Assembly: GCA_037951105.1 (NCBI GenBank)
Contig: JBAMJV010001795.1
Location: forward strand, 103,098-167,097
Length of the DNA: 64,000 nt
From: Echinarachnius parma
Lineage: Eukaryota > Echinodermata > Echinoidea > Clypeasteroida > Echinarachniidae
Direction: 5' to 3'
The stretch's first letter is position 1, and each line of letters begins with the position of its first letter. Below, one piece after another: positions 59,486-64,000 of this stretch. The translations under genes and the position numbers were made by a program. Under the pieces are notes generated by a model, which made no database searches, was not told the DNA's origin, and saw nothing but the letters and a program-made list of their open reading frames with translations.

Positions 59486-60293
59486 CCATAATTTGTGCTT
59501 CAAGACCATATCAATATATGAGCAGAGAGATAATAACGCTCATCCTTGAATTGCGGAACATTTTGTGAGCATTTATATTGTTTATCTGCAGTGAGTTTGT
59601 ACAGGGCGGTGATGTATTACAGACTTTGGCAAAATCCGCCTTTCATATGTGCACGTGACCAATCGCAAGCTGTTGCAGGTCGTCGCAAGTATCGTGTGAC
59701 CACTCCATAACGTGGAAGTTTGGATCGGTAGTTACGAGCATGCACAAATTATACATGTAATTACGGACCGGCTTATTGGTTACTAAAAATATTAGCCACC
59801 GCAATAAAAAAAAAAATTCCGCCGCCCATGGTTATACCAGGCTTAGTTGGTGTTACTTGTATGTCTACGGTATTGTTTTTTTTTATAAAACATTTTTTTA
59901 TATTTTATATCCTTTAAACTCTCTCCTTTTAATTCGGATGAATGGTAAAGAAAAGGCAAAGATGGATACAAAAATACCCAGCATTTTATCATAAAATTTG
60001 CAAAAGCTCCACACTCCCTCCCACACCCTCCCCCCCCCCCCCCCCCCCCTCAGTCTTTTCCCTCCCTCGCCTTCTGGGGTCATCCATAATTTGTTTGTTT
60101 GGGTCCCCTGGAAAATCCTGTGTCCTCCACTGCCCCCCCCCCCCCCCTCTCCCGCTTACAGGATTCACAATCTCGGCCTCGAAAATTGTCTACGACTACC
60201 CCCCCCCCCCGCTTTTCTTCAGAAAAAAATAACCCCACCCCCTTTACAAATCCTGGGTACGCCACTGATGATTATCAATGATATACATCGTCA

Positions 60294-60430
60294 TACTAAA
60301 GGGGCATTTTAACAAATCTATTCTCAAGTTCTCTTACCACAACTTAAGCCAAACAACGCGGTAGAAGATAAATGTGGAAGGTCAAAGTACTTTTCGTGGA
60401 GTTAGACACTTTTCTGGTTTCACTTTCACA
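60294..60430 (+). mobile_element. Short interspersed repeat S1, copy 3
   Basis: tactaaaggggcattttaac, ctcttaccacaacttaagcc and tggagttagacacttt match 31120-31250. It is more diverged than the other two copies. Confidence 0.6.
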
Positions 60431-61061
60431 ACGATAACAATTTGCCCATCATGCATGTCATGCCCATGGGCCATGGATGAAAATAATAAGTACAAGCACA
60501 ACGACAATACATTGGCTCCGAGCCAAACTATTATAGTCAGTGGGGAACTCCACGTTTCAAAGGTCTTATCACACTTTTGAAATCTTTGATATTGAAATAA
60601 AATGTTTGGTTGATGTGTTGATATAACATTGCAACGTCTCAAACTGTGTTTTAGTAGGGAATATTGGTAAGAAATGAAAATATAAAGCAGGGTTTTTTAA
60701 TTCAAGTTAAGCTCATGTATCGCTTTATAAAGTAAACAAACAAACGAACGAACGCATCCAAGCCGAGTCTTCAACTTATTTTAACGCGTTTCTCTCGTTT
60801 TCTTTCTTGCGTAGCGTGCAGCAGTGTAGCCGTAGTCACAGCTCATACACGAAAAGAACCTAGTTTAATTCTCGAAAAGAGAAGGGTGTTAACCCGGTTG
60901 ACTAGTATCAAAATCAAAGAGATGAATCAGTGTAGGGTGGAGGTCCCATCAGTTGCTCCCGTACTGAAAAGGACACACGCCTCGCCAGCGCGTCAGTATA
61001 GCAAAAATATCTCGTGTTACCGTATATATATGGGTTTTGTGCATGTATGGATGGACTACCG
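60431..61061. other. No supported feature
   Basis: Mixed composition, with a short frame at 60886-61083 (+) without recognisable content. Confidence 0.35.
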
Positions 61062-61860
61062 TATTAATATTGAATTGAATTGAATTGAATTTCGGTTTAT
61101 TTGCAAATTAAAAATCATAACAAAAATCCATGGATTAAAAATGTTATGTTACACAGAAATTATAACAGTTACATCACATGAACATTGTAGAAATTATACA
61201 ATAACAAATTTAACCTATAATACAATACAATTGAACAAGTCCAACTTTATAAATTATGCATGTGCTACAATACTGATATATATCTTTGATACTAATACAA
61301 GTGTACTATCACATTCATATTCTTATTGCACTTTTAATTTTTTAGTTGAGTGTGGGATTCCAGGTCTTAAAATGTACATTAAGTCTAAAATTCAAAATAA
61401 CTATTGTGTGTGCAATTCATAAATAGTTATGATTATATAAAATGAAAATAATTTAATACGGTAATCTGTACGAGATAAGTAAAACAAAAATAATACGGCA
61501 GATTATTCAAGAAAATAAAGTACAATGATATTTTTAAGAATACAGTAACGAGTAATCGGCATCTACATAGAAAGGTTGAATATATTATGTGACTATTATT
61601 TAACATAAACATTTGATTGTATAACACGAGAGGAATAGTGCACAATAATACAAAAAACGAAGACGCAAGACATTGGAGAATGGTTGATGTAGGAGTGACC
61701 AAAGCCATCAAATTCAATAATGTATATAAAATTAGCTCAATCTATGGTGCAAATGTATTGTCATTGCTAAAGATAATACGTACAAATGCCACATAAAAAG
61801 TACTATACATGTGTAAAATATTCAAATTTAAAAAAAAAGTTACAAAATATCACAGATTGC
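61062..61860 (-). repeat. Possible non-LTR retrotransposon 3' tail
   Basis: Read on the minus strand, the block ends in tttgcaaataaaccgaaatt followed by a pentamer repeat (CAATT)4-5, the form of tail seen in some CR1/L2-like elements. No reverse-transcriptase residues could be found upstream, so the call rests on the tail alone. Confidence 0.35.
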
Positions 61861-61917
61861 TAACAAGTTGCTACGAGTTATGAGTAAAATGGATAATAAA
61901 TAAGCACCAGGGGCGTT

Positions 61918-63006
61918 GATCACGGGGGGGATGGGGGGATATATCCCCCCAATATTTCAGGTGGGGGGATGGCCTGTATTATCATCCCCCCAATATTTGG
62001 GGTTCAAAAATATATAATAACATTAAAAATAAAGGAGCATTGCCCCCTCTCATGAATGGAAGTTGTTACTGTATGTCTTCTTTAAACCACTTTTTGATAA
62101 TGCTAAACTGCCCAAATCCAAAATCTTCCGGGGCTGCGCCCCTGGAACCCCCATTAAGGTTATTTGACCCAGTTCCGGCCCTGTACTCATTTAATAGTTT
62201 TAGTCAGGACTTCTCTCTTGGCACACTTTCAGGCGATCCTGGCCCACTGTGCGATCTGCGCTTCGCTCACTAAAATTGAGCTAACTATATAATAAGCTTA
62301 CCAATATGGATATCCCTTGACTATATAGTTAACTGTATTTCTGGAAATTACAAATCCCAAAGCTTCCGGGGGCTCCGCCCCCTGGACCCCCAATAAGTTT
62401 ACCAATATGGATATCCCTTGACTTATTCTAGTCAGGGTTCCATCAGGATCATTGCAATCGACAGTATGTATCTCAGGCTAAAGTTCATCCATACTTGTAT
62501 AAAGCCCTCCTCATAACAAGATGATTGCAATGTGCACTTAATAATCTTCCAATTTCTTAACAGCTAAATCAAAAGCTAATTAACGCAAGAATTGTTAACT
62601 CTATACTTACATATAGACAACATCTTTATATCTGGATATTACAGATCGCAAAGCTTCCGGGGGCTCCGCCCCCTGGACCCCCAATAAGCTTCCCAATGTG
62701 GGTATCCCATGACTGATGCTATTCAGGGTTCCATCAGGATGCTTGCAATCTATGTATCTATCAGGCTAAACTTCATCTTGGACAAAGCCCACCTCATAAC
62801 ATGATGCTTGCAATGTGCACTTAATCTTCCAATTTCTAAACAGCTGATTCAAAAGCTTTTGTGGCCCCCTACCCCCCCCCCCCCCCCCCCCCTCCTCAGT
62901 CATAAAAACCCGGGCACGCTGCTGGGTTGTCGCTTCGCTCCCTCGCCAGAGATGGTCAAAATTACGAATCATCCCCCCCAATGGCGAGAAGAAATCGACG
63001 CCCTTG
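61918..63006. mobile_element. Non-autonomous hAT element, family H1, copy 2
   Basis: CAGGGGCGTTGATC at the left and GAAATCGACGCCCTTG at the right are flanked by the exact 8-bp duplication ATAAGCAC (61910-61917, 63007-63014). Two or three internal repeats of ~295 bp contain CTTCCGGGGGCTCCGCCCCC (62358, 62654; shorter at 62122). A C run lies at 62872-62892. It is the same family as 47650-48776. Confidence 0.95.
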
Positions 63007-63330
63007 ATAAGCACACACGTATAACATTCCAATGTAGAGTGAAGTCCCTTCAGAAAGACAAAAGAAGATATATATATAGGAAATCTACTGCATTTCAGAG
63101 TTCAGCAATGCATAGGCCCTGTATGTACACAATCCAAAATTGTAATCTGAAAGTTCTCCAACATGAGATGATATACTTAATCCAATAAAAGTCCAGTTGA
63201 TTCCTTGTAGTGATATAAATAAATCATCGATAAGAAAAATCAAGGAAAAGCACAATAAACAACTTAATTGGCGAAACGTTTCGAGAGCTGCAGTGGGACA
63301 ACCTGCATAGGTGCACACACACTATAAAAA

Positions 63331-63345
63331 TAGATAGATAGATAT

Positions 63346-63444
<99 letters not shown>
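63331..63444 (+). repeat. (GATA)n microsatellite
   Basis: About 27 GATA units. The minus-strand Ile/Tyr/Leu/Ser frame is a repeat artefact. Confidence 0.97.
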
Positions 63445-63508
63445 CATATTCAACAATAATGATCAATATAGATGTATTCGGCTACTTTCCCGAAACTGGA
63501 CTTGGGCT
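63440..63508 (-). mobile_element. TTAA MITE family T3, end fragment
   Basis: The reverse complement of 15805-15875, ending before TTAA at 63509-63512. The GATA repeat adjoins its inner side. Confidence 0.75.
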
Positions 63509-63655
63509 TTAATAATTGATGCAAACGGCGTGTGCGCGCGCTTCCGCTGTCATGAAATTAAAATACGATGCTAACAATAGGCACTATATGATCGCCATTT
63601 TTGATGTTACTCTTGTGTGTATACCACGTCAATAGTCGATCGTCTTTTGACAAAA

Positions 63656-63700
63656 ATGGATACTGTGGACCTATTTCGAAGTAGAGGAGTATCTTTTCAG
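63656..63700 (+). CDS. Weak candidate first exon
   Basis: An ATG in good context (caaaaATGG) opens 15 codons (MDTVDLFRSRGVSFQ) ending at the donor CAG|gtatgct. Downstream exons would lie beyond the window. No family is recognised, and the signal is short enough to be chance. Confidence 0.15.
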
Positions 63701-64000
63701 GTATGCTAACCTTGAAGGTGACTTCCTTCTTTTTTATTTTTAAGTTGAAGATTGTTCCCAACTATTAAAAGCTTGGCCATGACACCAATGTCTTGTACAG
63801 GAAATTATCTACAAACTCTTTCTTTTTAATTATTTGTAAAATATTGAGCGAATACATACATTACAAAGGCGTGGAACAAGGTTGATTACTACCAATCGCA
63901 CTTTTTACCCTCTCAGTGCTCGAGTCGTATGTGGACACAAATGTTATGTATAATATTTCACCAATTCAATACATCTAAACAAATTAAATGTAACACGAAC

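Larger units (their letters stand above)
55744..59707. mobile_element. 3.96-kb element with ~43-bp inverted ends
   Basis: TGGAGTGGGCACACGATGCT at the left and its near complement (to 59707) extend over about 43 bp with three mismatches, flanked by TAA at 55741-55743 and 59708-59710. Copy 1 of the host element (near 20420) shows the unoccupied TTA target. Internal copies of the gcgacg/gtcgcaag words lie near 56040-56085. No transposase is recognisable. The 3-bp duplication is compatible with PIF/Harbinger, but the ends are not typical, so the superfamily is open. Confidence 0.85.
55600..60150 (-). mobile_element. hAT-like composite element, copy 2 (split)
   Basis: 55600-55740 and 59711-60140 together are the reverse complement of 19941-20540. 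They are separated by the 4-kb insertion 55744-59707. Beyond 60140 further C runs and the end TGGGTACGCCACTG at about 60254-60267 suggest another hAT terminus. Confidence 0.85.

Noticed and set aside
59327-59509. Poly-Thr protein
   Set aside because: Artefact of the AGT microsatellite.
63224-63466. Ile-Tyr-Leu-Ser repeat protein
   Set aside because: Artefact of the GATA microsatellite.

Overview
The window is animal (metazoan) nuclear DNA, most likely from a marine invertebrate. It is AT-rich and intron-like, packed with nested transposons, foldback elements, satellites and G/C homopolymers, and has no bacterial-style operons. I cannot name the species from the sequence. The left edge already lies inside a transposon.

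Only one host-type gene can be supported. It is the 3' part of a + strand gene whose last four coding exons (27460-27510, 29353-29394, 36976-37034, 40351-40458) have good splice sites, compatible phases and one continuous coiled-coil reading frame. The frame ends in a Cys-Cys, Arg-rich tail and a TAA stop. Each exon is too short to stand out as an ORF, and the introns are filled with mobile elements.

The rest is mobile DNA at several nesting levels. (1) 1-1389 and 53064-55171 are two oppositely oriented copies of a TA-flanked transposon with a long CA/TG core. (2) 1.4-8.1 kb holds an AT-rich block with a dispersed GTTRCYTACGAATAC motif, a minisatellite and a degenerate ~125-bp satellite. (3) 8.1-10.0 kb is a TTAA-flanked element, with a shorter relative at 30.2-30.9 kb. 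(4) 10.1-11.9 kb (-), 14.2-17.0 kb (+), 18.6-19.4 kb (-) and 31.3-36.7 kb (+) are decayed non-LTR retrotransposons. Two of these are interrupted by DNA transposons with exact target duplications: a hAT element at 14796-16777 and a 4.2-kb element at 31883-36090. (5) 20.7-23.3 kb is a 161-bp satellite with further insertions. (6) 41-47 kb carries direct and inverted duplications. (7) 47.5-52.4 kb carries TTAA-flanked MITEs, two of them host to intact-looking hAT-type and 3-bp-TSD (Harbinger-like) insertions. (8) 55.6-60.3 kb is a three-level nest.

Three observations look most unusual. The first is the 4.2-kb element with ~1.2-kb terminal inverted repeats, a 3-bp target duplication, and two outward-facing halves of one XPG/PIN-like, cysteine-rich protein (possibly the Academ superfamily). 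The second is a 2.5-kb element at 56348-58838 carrying nine copies of GGTAACGGAAGGAC, kept in register between two otherwise diverged 600-bp units. The third is the hidden four-exon coiled-coil gene. All calls come from reading the sequence by eye; no database search was run.
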